A stretch of 32,286 nt of DNA from assembly GCA_017859955.1 (NCBI GenBank), contig JAFNAB010000058.1, positions 1-32,286 on the forward strand, written 5' to 3'. The notes beneath the pieces were generated by a model. That model worked only from the letters and a program-made list of their open reading frames with translations, was not told the DNA's origin and made no database searches. Each line of letters opens with the position of its first letter. The first letter of the stretch is position 1. Origin of the DNA: Holophagaceae bacterium (lineage in GTDB: Bacteria > Acidobacteriota > Holophagae > Holophagales > Holophagaceae). This document shows, piece by piece, positions 23,992 to 32,286 of the stretch. The position numbers and the translations under genes were made by a program.

Positions 23992-25263
23992 ATGGATGAA
24001 ATGCCCTTGCTCCCTTACCCCTTGCCGGACCTCGATACCGACCTGAACCACTGGCGCCGCCGGACCATGGACATCGTCCTCTGGACAATCTTCACGGTGC
24101 GCTTGGTTCACATGGGGTTATTCCTGAGGCAGTTACACCGGGAAGGCGTCCCGATTGGGGCCTTCCAGCTCGCGACGATCGCTCCGATTCTGCTTTTGTT
24201 CGGCTTGGCACTGTTTCGCCGACTCCCCATCCTGGTGCGCGGCTGGGGCTTCATCGGGCTTGCCTACCTCAACCTGGGCTTCCTCTTCCTCCAGACCAAC
24301 CGCCTGGATGGCCAGCTCCCGCTGGGTCTGCTGACGGCTCCGGTCTTCGCCGTGGTGCTCCTGGGACGTCGCTCCGCCTGGGTGGCGGCTGCGATCAGCA
24401 CCGCCTTCTACGGTTCTTTCGCGGCTCTGCGCCACTTCAATCTGGTGCCTCCGGTCCAGGGCTCCCTCGCCTCCAGCGGAGCCCTTCAGACTTGGATCGT
24501 CTGGGTTGTCCTCTTTGCGCCCATGTTCGTCCTGCTGGATCTCTTCACTGCCCGCTTCCAGCGTCTTCTGGTCAGCGAGCGGCGCAATCACCTGCGGCTC
24601 CAGGAGGAGGCCGATGAGCGGTTGCTGCTGGAGAAGGCTCTGCTGGAGACCTCCGAGCGGGAGCGCCAGGCGGTGGGCCACGAGCTTCACGATGGGGTGT
24701 GTCAGCAGATCACCGGGGCCATGCTCCACTGCAAGGCATTGGAAAAGGCGGCGTTTAGTGGGGCGGTGCCTCCGGTCCGGAGTGTCCGAGCCATTTCCGC
24801 GATGCTGGATGCCTCTCTGGGGCAGGTCCACGACCTCGCCCGCGGGCTGAGCCCGGGTACGATCACCGCCGAGGCCCTCGCTCCCAGTTTGCGGGACCTC
24901 GCCCGGCGCACCCAGGAAACCTTCGAGGTGGAATGCTCGGTGGAGGCAGATGAGGGCCTGGCTCATCTGGAGCCTGTGGTGGCTACCCATCTCTATTGCA
25001 TTGCTCAGGAGGCTGCGGTCAATGCGGTGAAACATGGCGAACCTTCCTGCATTGCCATGAGGTTGAGGCAGGTCGAGGATGGCCTGCTCCTGGAGGTCCG
25101 CAATGACGGAAGGCTAGCCCTTCCCTCCCTTCGGGAGGGCATGGGTTTGCGCATCATGCGCCATCGCAGTGACCTGATCGCTGGCGACTTTTCGCTCCAG
25201 TTAGTGGATGGTGACATCAGGGTCCGATGTGTTGTCCCACTCCCGGATCCGGTGCCCGTATGA
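23992..25263 (+). CDS. Membrane sensor histidine kinase, NarX/LytS-like HisKA_3 type
   Basis: The 423-residue product (from ATG 23992) has about six membrane helices in its first 190 residues, without a large external loop, suggesting membrane or small-molecule sensing. A coiled linker follows. The dimerisation motif ERERQAVGHELHDGVCQQI holds the phospho-histidine at about residue 233 (the H of ELHD). The ATPase domain has QEAAVNAVKHGE and GMGLRIMRHRSDLI. Its stop overlaps the next gene's ATG, so kinase and regulator form a pair. The start is uncertain: ATG 23992 (GGAG close upstream), ATG 24001 or TTG 23938 are possible. The 132 bp before it show no clear promoter. Confidence 0.88.
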   Translation: MDEMPLLPYPLPDLDTDLNHWRRRTMDIVLWTIFTVRLVHMGLFLRQLHREGVPIGAFQLATIAPILLLFGLALFRRLPILVRGWGFIGLAYLNLGFLFLQTNRLDGQLPLGLLTAPVFAVVLLGRRSAWVAAAISTAFYGSFAALRHFNLVPPVQGSLASSGALQTWIVWVVLFAPMFVLLDLFTARFQRLLVSERRNHLRLQEEADERLLLEKALLETSERERQAVGHELHDGVCQQITGAMLHCKALEKAAFSGAVPPVRSVRAISAMLDASLGQVHDLARGLSPGTITAEALAPSLRDLARRTQETFEVECSVEADEGLAHLEPVVATHLYCIAQEAAVNAVKHGEPSCIAMRLRQVEDGLLLEVRNDGRLALPSLREGMGLRIMRHRSDLIAGDFSLQLVDGDIRVRCVVPLPDPVPV

Positions 25264-25895
25264 GCCTCCGCCTGATGATCGTGGAAGACCATCCCCTCGT
25301 GCGGGAGGGCCTGAAGGTGCTGCTGTCCCAGGCTGACATCGAGATCAGTGGAGAGGCTGAGAGCTGTGCGGAAGCGATGGCCGTCATGCGGTCAACGCGC
25401 CCGGACCTGGTGATGGTGGACCTCAGTCTTTGTGGCGAGAGCGGGCTGGATCTGCTCCGGCGACTCCCCAAGGAGGGGGTGCCACCCATGCTGGTCTATT
25501 CCATGCATGAGGACTGGCTCCATGTCAGGCTCGCTCTCCAGGCCGGAGCCCAGGGCTATGTCACCAAGCGGGAACTTTCAGATCTTCTGCTGGAGGCGAT
25601 CCACGCCGTCTCCCTGGGAGGCCAGTACATCAGCCCTCGGGCCCGGAGGGCCATGGGAGAGAGCATGACTGGCATCCGGCTCCAAGGGTTCGAGGAGTGC
25701 AGCAGCCAGGAGACCGCGATCCTGAATCTCCTGGGGCAGGGTATGGGGGTCGGCGAAGTGGCAGGGTCCCTGGACCTGAGCCGGAAAACGGTCGAGTCCT
25801 ACTGTGGACGCTTGCAGGTGAAGCTCAATCTCAATGGCATGAAGGAGCTGCGCCTCCTGGCCCTCAGCGGTCCAGGCAAGCTTGCCGCCCTCTGA
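25260..25895 (+). CDS. NarL/FixJ-family response regulator
   Basis: The 211-residue product is the partner of the preceding kinase (ATGA overlap). The receiver domain (1-120) has E9-D10, phosphoacceptor D54 in LVMVDLSLCGESG, S81 and K103 in GYVTKREL. The LuxR-type helix-turn-helix is near 148-200 (SSQETAILNLLGQGMGVGEVAGSL and LSRKTVESYCGRLQVKL). It should bind DNA as a dimer after phosphorylation. Its targets are unknown; the repeated TTCCGGTCGG just downstream is one candidate. Confidence 0.93.
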   Translation: MSLRLMIVEDHPLVREGLKVLLSQADIEISGEAESCAEAMAVMRSTRPDLVMVDLSLCGESGLDLLRRLPKEGVPPMLVYSMHEDWLHVRLALQAGAQGYVTKRELSDLLLEAIHAVSLGGQYISPRARRAMGESMTGIRLQGFEECSSQETAILNLLGQGMGVGEVAGSLDLSRKTVESYCGRLQVKLNLNGMKELRLLALSGPGKLAAL

Positions 25896-25899
25896 GCAG

Positions 25900-25938
25900 T
25901 TCCGGTCGGCACCTGTGCATCTTCCGGTCGGTCATAAT
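25900..25938 (+). promoter_or_regulatory. Direct repeats and -10 element before the SpoIID-like gene
   Basis: TTCCGGTCGG occurs at 25900-25909 and 25922-25931, exactly 22 bp (two helical turns) apart. CATAAT (25933-25938) fits a -10, and would place transcription start at or next to the ATG at 25945. No -35 and no ribosome binding site are seen. An activator-dependent, possibly leaderless promoter is an inference. Confidence 0.35.
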
Positions 25939-25944
25939 GTCCCC

Positions 25945-28130
25945 ATGCGCACCTTCCTGAACCCCATCCTTCTAAGTCTTCTCCTGGGGCTCCCGGTGCA
26001 GGGCGCCAAGGGGGCGGGTGCTGAGGTCCCCATCCGTGTGGGTCTGGACACCCAGGCCCTGGAATGGGTGGTGCGCCTGGATGGGGGAGGGCAGGTGTGC
26101 TCCCGGATGGGGCGTGTCCTGATGACCCTGAAACCCGGCGAGAAGCTGGAGGGCAGGTGTGCTCCCGGATGGGGCGTGTCCTGATGACCCTGAAACCCGG
26201 CGAGAAGCTGAGGATCTGGTGGGATGCCCAGGGCGCTTCCGATGCCACGGACGAGTACCGGGTCCAGGTCGGAGGTCCCATGGGGGCAGCGGAGGCCCAG
26301 GCTCTGGTGGCAAGGTTGGGCGAAACGGCGGAACGGGTGTCCATTCCGGATTCGGATTCCTGGCGTGTGGTGACGGGGCGGTTCGCCAACCCCTCCGATG
26401 CCGAGCCCCTGCTGGAAAAGCTGAGGGGCCAGGGCTTCATGGAGCTGTGGGTTTCCACCGAACGGCGCCCGGGGGTGCCCCGGAAGGGCCGCGCCCTCTA
26501 TGCCATCACCGAACGGTACGAACGCCTGCCACTGCCGATCGAGGGGGTGCTCCTCCGCCAGGCTGGTGAGTGGGTTCAGGTGGAGGGCAAGGGGCGCTAC
26601 CGGGGCCAGGTCGAGGTCTTCCCCAATGCCCAGGGGCGCCTGACGGTGGTCAACACGGTGGAACTGGAAACCTACCTGCGGGGGGTGGTGCCCAAGGAAA
26701 TGGGGCCTGCGGTCTATCCCTCCCTTGAAGCCCTCAAGGCCCAGGCTGTGGCAGCCCGGACTTATGCGTGGTCCAACCGGGGCAAGCGGGCCAAAGATGG
26801 TTTCGACATGAGCGACACGGTGGCGGACCAGGTCTACGGCGGGCGGGATGGGGAGCAGAAGCTTTCGGACCAGGCCGTGGAGGAGACCAAGGGGCTCTTC
26901 GCGACCTACGGGGGCAAACCGATCCAGGCCCTCTTCATGGCCAATTGCGGTGGGCAGACGGTGGACAATACCTACGTCTTCGGGGGGGGGCATCCCTATC
27001 TCCAGTCCGTCAGTAATTATGTCGCCCAGCCCCAGGGATACCTCCTTAAAGGGGATTACGCCCCGGAGGGCGACCAGGGCAGGCTGAACCTGGAACTCCT
27101 GCGCCTGGGGGCATGCGGCATCATCTCTCCCAGGCTCCTGGGCGCAGCGGAACTGGATGAACCCATGCGGGCCCTTCATGTGGCGGACCCCCTTGCCCGC
27201 CTCGCCGCCCGCCTTGGGCTCCCCAGGCCGAGCCTGGAGCCCAAGGATGGCATCGACCTGTATCTCTGGATGGCCCGGAGCCTTGGCCTGGATGGTCTGG
27301 TGTCCGGGTTGGAGCGGCCCGAGGATACCGCCTACTTCCTGGGCTCCCAGGCTATGTCCGTCAAGGATGCGCCTCTGGTGGCTTTCCTGATCCGAAGGGG
27401 GATCGTGCCGCCAGCCCTGTGGACCCAGTCCCGGCCAACGCTGGGGCAGGGGCTTCAGGTGCTCGGGAGGATTTGGCAGGAACTGGATCCCCTGGTCTGG
27501 CAGTCCGGCACCCTTCTGAAGGAAGGGCAGGTCAGGATGAAGGGCGGAGATCCCCAGGCGCTTGCCCTTGCCCCCGGCCTCCTTCTTGTGGAGGAGGCCC
27601 CCGGTGGCTTTTTGCGCCTGGTGACTGAAAGCCGCGCCCAGGTGGGCGACAACCTGCGCTGGTTGGCGACACCGGCGGGGGCATCCCTGCTCGTGAGGCG
27701 TCTGGATCCCGAGGGGGCCAGCCTGGATCGCTACAACAGCACGGCCCACTGGCGGGTAGAGCTGTCGGAGGCGGAAGTCCTGGAGCGTCTCAAGTCCAAG
27801 GCCGGGATCAAGGGGATCCAGGGGCTGGAGCTCATCCACAACGAGGCGGGCCGTGTCCTGGAGATGGCGGTGCGAGACGGAGCGGGGCACCGGCATCGTT
27901 TCACCGGGATGCGGATCCGGGGACTCCTGGGGCTCAAGGACAATGCCTTCCGCTACCTGACCCTGGGGGCTGGGGCTCAGCGGCGATGGATCTTCTACGG
28001 CCGGGGCTGGGGGCACGGGGTCGGCATGGACCAGAGTGGGGCCTACGGGTTCGCTTTGGAGGGCTGGGACTTTGAGCGGATACTCAAGCACTACTACCGC
28101 GGCATCGAACTCAAGCGGGTCGGAGATTGA
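25945..28130 (+). pseudogene. SpoIID/LytB-domain exported protein, frame broken by a 62-bp duplication
   Basis: ATG 25945 starts a signal peptide (MRTFLNPILLSLLLGLPVQG), but the frame ends at TGA 26182-26184 inside the second copy of a 62-bp tandem duplication (26086-26210). Removing one copy restores a single frame of 707 residues. The long downstream part (to 28130) carries the SpoIID domain: LRGVVPKEMG with the catalytic-type Glu, ALKAQAVAARTYA with the Arg, NCGGQTVDN and, after a long insertion, GRGWGHGVGMDQSGAYG near the end. SpoIID-type proteins cut denuded peptidoglycan strands or enhance amidases. Without signal peptide the remaining frame (e.g. from 26168) would not be exported. It may be dead, switchable, or an assembly error. 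Confidence 0.85.
26086..26210. repeat. 62-bp perfect tandem duplication inside the SpoIID-like gene
   Basis: Bases 26086-26148 are repeated without a mismatch at 26148-26210 (period 62, sharing one base). Both copies contain GTGCTCCCGGATGGGGCGTG and CTGAAACCCGGCGAGAAGCT. Because 62 is not a multiple of three, the duplication shifts the reading frame. Confidence 0.97.
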
Positions 28131-28153
28131 ACCGCCCAACCATGGAGTCAGGC

Positions 28154-28834
28154 ATGATGCGTCGTCTTTTACTGCTTTCAGCCTTGGTGTTGGTTCCGGC
28201 CTGGGCCGGGGATCTTTCCAGTCTCACGGAGGGAGAGGCAGACAGAGGCCTCAAGGAGGCCTTGGTGCAGGGGGCTGAGGCGGCTGTCGGCAAGCTCTCT
28301 GCGGTGGATGGTTTCATGGGGAATCCCAAAGTCAGAATTCCCCTGCCGCCGACCCTGGCCAAGGTCGAAGGGCTGCTGCGTACGGTGGGTCTTCAGAAAC
28401 CCGCGGATGAACTGGTGACCACCATGAACCGGGCCGCGGAGTCGGCGGTGGTGGAGGCCAAGCCCATCCTCCTGGAGAGCATCAAGAAGATGACGCTTGC
28501 CGATGCCAAGGCCATCCTCACGGGGCCAGACGACAGTGCGACCCAGTATTTCCGGAAGACCGGCGGCGAGGCCATTGCGCTGAAGTTCAAGCCCAAGGTG
28601 GCAGTGGCGACCCAGAAGGTGAAACTGGCCAAACGCTACGATAAGGTGGCGGGGAAGGCTGCACGTTTCGGGTTGATCGAAAAGGGGGATGCCAATCTGG
28701 ATGACTATGTCACCCGGAAGGCCGTGGATGGTCTCTTCCTGATGATGGCGGAACAGGAGAAGGCTATCCGGAAGGACCCCATGGGACAGGCCAGCAGTCT
28801 GCTCAGGAAAGTCTTTGGGGCCTTAAAGCCCTGA
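28154..28834 (+). CDS. DUF4197 exported protein
   Basis: The 226-residue product starts with a signal peptide (MMRRLLLLSALVLVPAWAGD). It then matches the DUF4197 pattern: LTEGEADRGLKEAL, KVRIPLPPTLAKVEGLLRTVG, MNRAAESAV, ATQYFRKT and a C-terminal AVDGLFLMMAEQEKAIRKDP. The family is common in Gram-negative bacteria and has no known function; a mostly alpha-helical periplasmic protein is likely. ATG 28154 is set by GGAG 6 bases upstream; a second ATG follows. It begins 23 bp after the SpoIID-like gene and may share its transcript. Confidence 0.88.
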   Translation: MMRRLLLLSALVLVPAWAGDLSSLTEGEADRGLKEALVQGAEAAVGKLSAVDGFMGNPKVRIPLPPTLAKVEGLLRTVGLQKPADELVTTMNRAAESAVVEAKPILLESIKKMTLADAKAILTGPDDSATQYFRKTGGEAIALKFKPKVAVATQKVKLAKRYDKVAGKAARFGLIEKGDANLDDYVTRKAVDGLFLMMAEQEKAIRKDPMGQASSLLRKVFGALKP

Positions 28835-28901
28835 TGTATGATCATCGGATCAGATATGGGGTCCAGTCCGGCCGCTCCCGCTTGCGTTATTGGAGTTATT
28901 T

Positions 28902-29513
28902 ATGCAGTTGGTGATATTTGGGGGTTTCCTCGGGTCGGGCAAGACCAGTCTCATCCTTTCCCTGGCCCACCATCTGGTGAACCGGGAGGGCTCGGACAAA
29001 CCCAGCCTGGTGATTCTGGAGAATGAGATCGGGGAAGTGGGCATCGACAATAAGGTGCTCCAGGCCGGTGGTTTCTCCGTCAAGGAACTCTTCGCCGGTT
29101 GCATCTGCTGCACCCTCACCGCCGATCTGGTGACCACCCTCAACGATCTTCACGAGAAGGTCCAGCCCAAGTGGGTGATCTTCGAACCCACGGGTCTGGC
29201 CTATCCCAAGAAGATCATCGAGACGGTGAACCAGTACGGCAAGGGGATCGAGCGCATTGTGGTGATCGGCGTTGTGGACGCCGAGCGCTGGGAAGAGCTC
29301 ACGGAGATCACCCCCGGGCTGATCGAGGGGCAGGTGAGCTCCGGAGACCTCGTGCTGATCAATAAGTGCGATCTGGTGGAACCCGAGGCGCTGGCGATGA
29401 TCCGGGAACAGGTCCGGGGGATGAACCCCAAGGCTGAGATCCTGGAAGTATCGGCCACCTCTGGTATCGACACCCGCATATGGGGGAAGGTGGATGAAGG
29501 TTCTCAAGCGTAA
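28902..29513 (+). CDS. CobW/COG0523-type GTPase, N-terminal domain only
   Basis: The 203-residue P-loop GTPase has Walker A GGFLGSGKTSL (residues 7-17), ENEIGEVGID (switch region), the metal-binding CxCC motif in GCICCTL, EPTGLA and the base-specificity NKCDLV. COG0523 proteins handle metal ions for metalloenzymes or cobalamin. The usual proteins have about 300-400 residues with a C-terminal CobW_C domain; this one stops after the G domain. The next gene overlaps it by 20 bp and may supply that domain. ATG 28902 has GGAG 6 bases upstream. With the RACo-like gene, the role is probably metal or corrinoid protein maturation (inference). Confidence 0.88.
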   Translation: MQLVIFGGFLGSGKTSLILSLAHHLVNREGSDKPSLVILENEIGEVGIDNKVLQAGGFSVKELFAGCICCTLTADLVTTLNDLHEKVQPKWVIFEPTGLAYPKKIIETVNQYGKGIERIVVIGVVDAERWEELTEITPGLIEGQVSSGDLVLINKCDLVEPEALAMIREQVRGMNPKAEILEVSATSGIDTRIWGKVDEGSQA

Positions 29514-29943
29514 GACCATTTCGCTGGCTCCGGCTGACCAGAAGCGACATCATCCCTCGGCCGAGGACCTCTTTCACGCCCCCGGGGAGAGCCCGGCCGT
29601 TTACTCCATCACCCAGGCTGCCCAATTCCCCCAGGTGGTGGCGGGGACTCTCGTGTCCGCAGCCCTGGTGCGGTGCGTGGAGGGTATCCGGGATTGGGCG
29701 GCCCACCAGCGTCATCTGGTCGGCCACATCAAGGTCTTTGTCGAGAATGAGAACAAGGATCACCTTTGGCTGGCCTCCACCGGCAAGCGCATCAATCTGC
29801 AGAGTTCGGAGGGGTGGGAAGGCGCTTCGTCCGCAAACTACCAGGTCCACTTCACCGCCATCATCTTCGGCCCTGGCCAGAGCCACCTGGAAGAGGTGGT
29901 TGCGGAGCACATCCAGCGCGAACTAATCGCTCTCCATTCCTGA
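29494..29943 (+). CDS. Small protein resembling a detached CobW C-terminal domain
   Basis: The 149-residue product has no clear named match. Its second half, GHIKVFVENENKDHLWLA followed by YQVHFTAIIFGPG and HLEEVVAEHIQREL, has the order of strands and helix seen in CobW_C domains: an (R/H)xKxFV strand, a WLA strand, an (E/H)xxxIxxG strand and a final helix. I infer that it works with the preceding short GTPase, to which it is translationally coupled (20-bp overlap; GGAAGGTGG right before its ATG). The first 45 residues are polar and basic. No signal peptide or membrane segment is seen. Confidence 0.75.
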   Translation: MKVLKRKTISLAPADQKRHHPSAEDLFHAPGESPAVYSITQAAQFPQVVAGTLVSAALVRCVEGIRDWAAHQRHLVGHIKVFVENENKDHLWLASTGKRINLQSSEGWEGASSANYQVHFTAIIFGPGQSHLEEVVAEHIQRELIALHS

Positions 29944-29957
29944 AGGATCTTCGCGTC

Positions 29958-31793
29958 ATGGAACACTGCAATGTCGTCTTCAAACCCCAGGGGAATGTTG
30001 TCAGCATTCCTGTCGGGCAGACCACCAGGGACGCCATCTATCTGGCAGGCTTGAGCTATGACTTCCCCTGCGGGGGCAACGGAAAGTGCGGCAAGTGCCG
30101 TGTGCAGGTAGCAGGTGGCGCCTCCGAACCCACCGAGCAGGAGCAGCAACTCCTATCCGAGGGGGAGCTGACTGAGGGCGTTCGTCTGGCCTGCCATACC
30201 CGGATCCTCAAGGACACCGAGGTGCTGCTGATGGAGGGGGTAAAGAAGAGCAACATCCTCACCAAGTCCGTCACCCGGGCCCTGGACCTGGTGCCGGTAA
30301 TGGACAAACGCTATGTCGAACTCTCTCTGCCCCATCTCGAGGATCAGCGGAGCGACTGGCGGAGGCTCCAGGATGCGCTGGCGGATGCCTATGCTGACTG
30401 CCAGGAACTCCGGATCCAGCTTCCCGTGCTGAAGAGTCTTTCTGCAACGCTTCGGGGTGCGGATTTCAAGGTTACCGCCCTGATCCAGGGAGGAGAGGTC
30501 TGCGGGGTGGAAAAGCACAACACCACGTCCCAGCTCCTGGGCATGGCCTTCGATATCGGAACCACGACCATCGTGGGCTACCTGATGGACCTGCACACGG
30601 GTAAGGAGCTTTGCCACGTGTCGGCCCTGAACCCCCAGACCAAGTTCGGGGGGGATGTCATCTCCCGCACCGCTTATTCCAACCAGAAGAATGGACTCGA
30701 GGAACTGCATCTCGCCGTCATAGAAACCCTCAACCGACTCATTGAAACGGCTGCTTCCAGGGTGGAGCGGACCCCGGATGCCATCTACGCCCTGAGTTTC
30801 GCCGGGAACACCTGCATGCACCACCTGTTCCTGGGCCTCAGCCCCCGGCATATCGCCCTGGTGCCCTACGTGCCGGTGGTGAGCGAGGCACTGGTCCTGG
30901 ATCCCGCCACCATTGATCTGGTCATCAACCCTGCGGGCCGGGCCTTCGTGCTGCCCAATGTGGCTGGCTATGTGGGTGGGGATACGGTGGCCGTGGTCCT
31001 GGCCACGGAAATGGACCGCAGCGACGCAATGAAGCTGGCCATCGATATCGGAACCAACGGCGAGATGGTCCTGGGCACCCGTCACCGTCTGGTCTCATGC
31101 TCCACCGCCGCCGGTCCCGCCTTCGAGGGGGCCCAGATCAGCAGCGGGATGCGGGGTGCCGATGGGGCCATCGACCACGTCCGCTTTGGCGAGACGATGG
31201 AACTCTCGGTCATTGGCGATGTCAAACCCAAGGGGATCTGCGGTTCCGGCCTCATCGACCTCGTTGCAGGACTGCTGGAGCTGGGCATCATCACAAAACC
31301 GGGGCGGCTGCTGCCTGCGGATCGGGTCGACAACCCCAAGGCTGCCCCCTTCCTGGACCGCCTGGTGAGCTTCGAGGATGCTCCGGCCTTCTTGCTGGTG
31401 GACGCTGCCGAATCCGCCCATGGCCGTCCCATTCTGCTCACCCAGGGGGACATCCGTTCCCTCCAGGCCGCCAAGGGAGCCATCGCCGCCGGGGTTCGGA
31501 TCCTGTGCGAAAAGCAGGGTATAGCCCTGGACGAGATCGAGGAGGTGATCCTGGCGGGTGCCTTCGGGAACTACATGGATCCCCACAACGCCTGCGTGAT
31601 CGGCCTCATCCCCCGGGAACTGGACGGGAGGATCACCATGGTGGGCAACGCCGCCGGGGCCGGTGCCAAGATGGCGCTCCTTTCGCGCGATGAGTTCGCC
31701 CGGGCCACGGACATTTCCAAAGTGGTCGAGTACATCGAGCTGGGTGCCCACAAGGATTTCAATACGGTCTTCGCCTACAACACCCGTTTCTGA
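29958..31793 (+). CDS. Corrinoid activation protein (RACo-like), 2Fe-2S ferredoxin plus ASKHA domain (DUF4445)
   Basis: The 611-residue protein starts with a plant-type 2Fe-2S ferredoxin domain with C38, C44, C47 and C79. A linker follows, then an ASKHA (actin-like ATPase) domain with AFDIGTTTIVGYL and AIDIGTNGEMVLG phosphate loops, GPAFEGAQIS and a C-terminal AGAFGNYMDP. This is the layout of RACo/RACE proteins, which use ATP to put an electron on inactive Co(II) corrinoid proteins in O-demethylases and the acetyl-CoA pathway. The methyltransferases themselves are not in the window. ATG 29958 is chosen because the ferredoxin fold begins right there; AAGGA lies 10 bases upstream. It follows the CobW pair after 14 bp. 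Confidence 0.92.
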   Translation: MEHCNVVFKPQGNVVSIPVGQTTRDAIYLAGLSYDFPCGGNGKCGKCRVQVAGGASEPTEQEQQLLSEGELTEGVRLACHTRILKDTEVLLMEGVKKSNILTKSVTRALDLVPVMDKRYVELSLPHLEDQRSDWRRLQDALADAYADCQELRIQLPVLKSLSATLRGADFKVTALIQGGEVCGVEKHNTTSQLLGMAFDIGTTTIVGYLMDLHTGKELCHVSALNPQTKFGGDVISRTAYSNQKNGLEELHLAVIETLNRLIETAASRVERTPDAIYALSFAGNTCMHHLFLGLSPRHIALVPYVPVVSEALVLDPATIDLVINPAGRAFVLPNVAGYVGGDTVAVVLATEMDRSDAMKLAIDIGTNGEMVLGTRHRLVSCSTAAGPAFEGAQISSGMRGADGAIDHVRFGETMELSVIGDVKPKGICGSGLIDLVAGLLELGIITKPGRLLPADRVDNPKAAPFLDRLVSFEDAPAFLLVDAAESAHGRPILLTQGDIRSLQAAKGAIAAGVRILCEKQGIALDEIEEVILAGAFGNYMDPHNACVIGLIPRELDGRITMVGNAAGAGAKMALLSRDEFARATDISKVVEYIELGAHKDFNTVFAYNTRF

Positions 31794-31812
31794 GGGCTTA
31801 TGCGTCGAAGCT

Positions 31813-32286
31813 TCAGACCCATTCCTCTGTAGTCCAGAGGGCTTCATGGGGTGGTGCGTCCGGTAGCCCCGGCGTGAAGGATTCGATGTCCGGGGGCAGA
31901 GTCGCGAACTGGCTGGGATAGCCCTGAAGTAGAGACAGCTTCAATGCGGCGTCCTGTTCAAGGGGCAGCGTTACACGACGCATCGGTAGCCCGGAGATGT
32001 CCTGCATGAAGTCTGCAAGGCCTGCCTGTCTGATCTCTGGATTGGAGGCGTAGTGAAGGTCCTCATAGAACGCCACCCGATAGTTCCGGGAGAGCTTGGT
32101 CAGGTTGCGGGTCACTGCGAGCCGGGTTGCCACGTGATCCATGTGGCCTCCGATACCCATGGGGCAGAACAGCCAGGGCCGCATGCCGGATGGGTGCTCC
32201 TTGGCCAGAGAGGCCAGTGCCCCTAGGACCGCGGGTTCGGTGCGGGCGAGACATGGGGCGATGCTCTTCTGCTTGTACCTCGGAAT
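31813..32286 (-). CDS. PIG-L family deacetylase (5' partial)
   Basis: The minus-strand frame stays open to the right edge and ends at TGA 31815-31813, leaving 157 C-terminal residues. FCPMGIGGHMDHVATR is the second metal-binding motif of PIG-L/LmbE N-acetyl-sugar deacetylases, and AFYEDLHYA is also typical. The first motif (HPDDE-like) would lie beyond the window. Such enzymes deacetylate GlcNAc-type substrates in thiol or polysaccharide synthesis; the substrate here is unknown. It converges on the RACo-like gene with only 19 bp between. Confidence 0.85.
   Translation of the reverse strand: MPRYKQKSIAPCLARTEPAVLGALASLAKEHPSGMRPWLFCPMGIGGHMDHVATRLAVTRNLTKLSRNYRVAFYEDLHYASNPEIRQAGLADFMQDISGLPMRRVTLPLEQDAALKLSLLQGYPSQFATLPPDIESFTPGLPDAPPHEALWTTEEWV

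Noticed and set aside
25932-28139. A 735-codon minus-strand open frame opposite the SpoIID-like gene
   Set aside because: Low-complexity P/G/H/Q composition and no recognisable motif; the plus strand holds conserved SpoIID motifs.
1-32286. tRNA, rRNA, prophage or complete insertion sequence
   Set aside because: I saw no tRNA-like cloverleaf, rRNA sequence, integrase, transposase or phage structural gene.

Overview
The window is high-G+C, tightly packed Gram-negative-type DNA with ATGA/GTGA stop-start overlaps and clear GGAG(G) ribosome binding sites. It contains an LctP-type lactate permease with LutC and fused LutB-LutA iron-sulfur proteins, a corrinoid-activating (RACo-like) ferredoxin/ASKHA protein, CruF-like carotenoid proteins and LytS/NarL-type two-component pairs. 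Together these suggest an anaerobic or facultative lactate oxidiser. My best guess is the Holophaga/Geothrix group of Acidobacteriota, with a Geobacter-like bacterium as the alternative. This is inference from gene content, not a database match.

Layout. Positions 1-187 hold the tail of a LuxR-type regulator. Positions 443-4901 are a lactate module (+): permease, a hairpin, LutC, and a LutB-LutA fusion. Positions 5136-11265 are a lysine operon on the minus strand, transcribed lysC-dapB-dapA-dapD-aminotransferase-decarboxylase with every junction overlapping. A possible 19-codon leader ORF precedes lysC. Positions 11819-12421 encode a YdjM-like membrane hydrolase whose stop codon lies in the left end of a 185-bp inverted-repeat (MITE/REPIN-like) element at 12418-12602. 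Next come a response regulator with a degenerate HD domain, a thioredoxin-fold DUF255 protein, a DinB-like protein (-), a PAS histidine kinase, a serine hydrolase and two tandem carotenoid-synthesis paralogues. The first paralogue appears frameshifted at its 5' end. An IscR/CymR-like Rrf2 regulator (-) is divergent from a sulfur amino acid operon (metB/metC-type gene, then cysK). The cysK gene breaks off abruptly against the 3' end of a seven-repeat beta-propeller lipoprotein gene (-). A NarL-type kinase/regulator pair follows. After it comes a SpoIID/LytB amidase-enhancer-type gene split by a 62-bp tandem duplication, then a DUF4197 protein. The window closes with a three-gene cluster (CobW-type GTPase, a small protein resembling a detached CobW C-terminal domain, and a RACo-like activator) and a partial PIG-L deacetylase (-).

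How the genes fit together. The lactate module would import lactate and oxidise it to pyruvate. The lysine operon covers aspartokinase to lysine except asd, dapE and dapF, which are not in the window. The Rrf2-metB-cysK arrangement looks like local cysteine/iron-sulfur control of sulfur amino acid metabolism. The last cluster is probably for metallating or reductively reactivating a corrinoid methyltransferase system encoded elsewhere.

The most unusual feature is genome instability: one gene broken by a 62-bp tandem duplication, a second apparently shifted by a 23-bp segment between 10-bp direct repeats, and a third truncated at a junction. Each could be real (decay or a reversible switch) or an assembly error. 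Read-level checks would decide.
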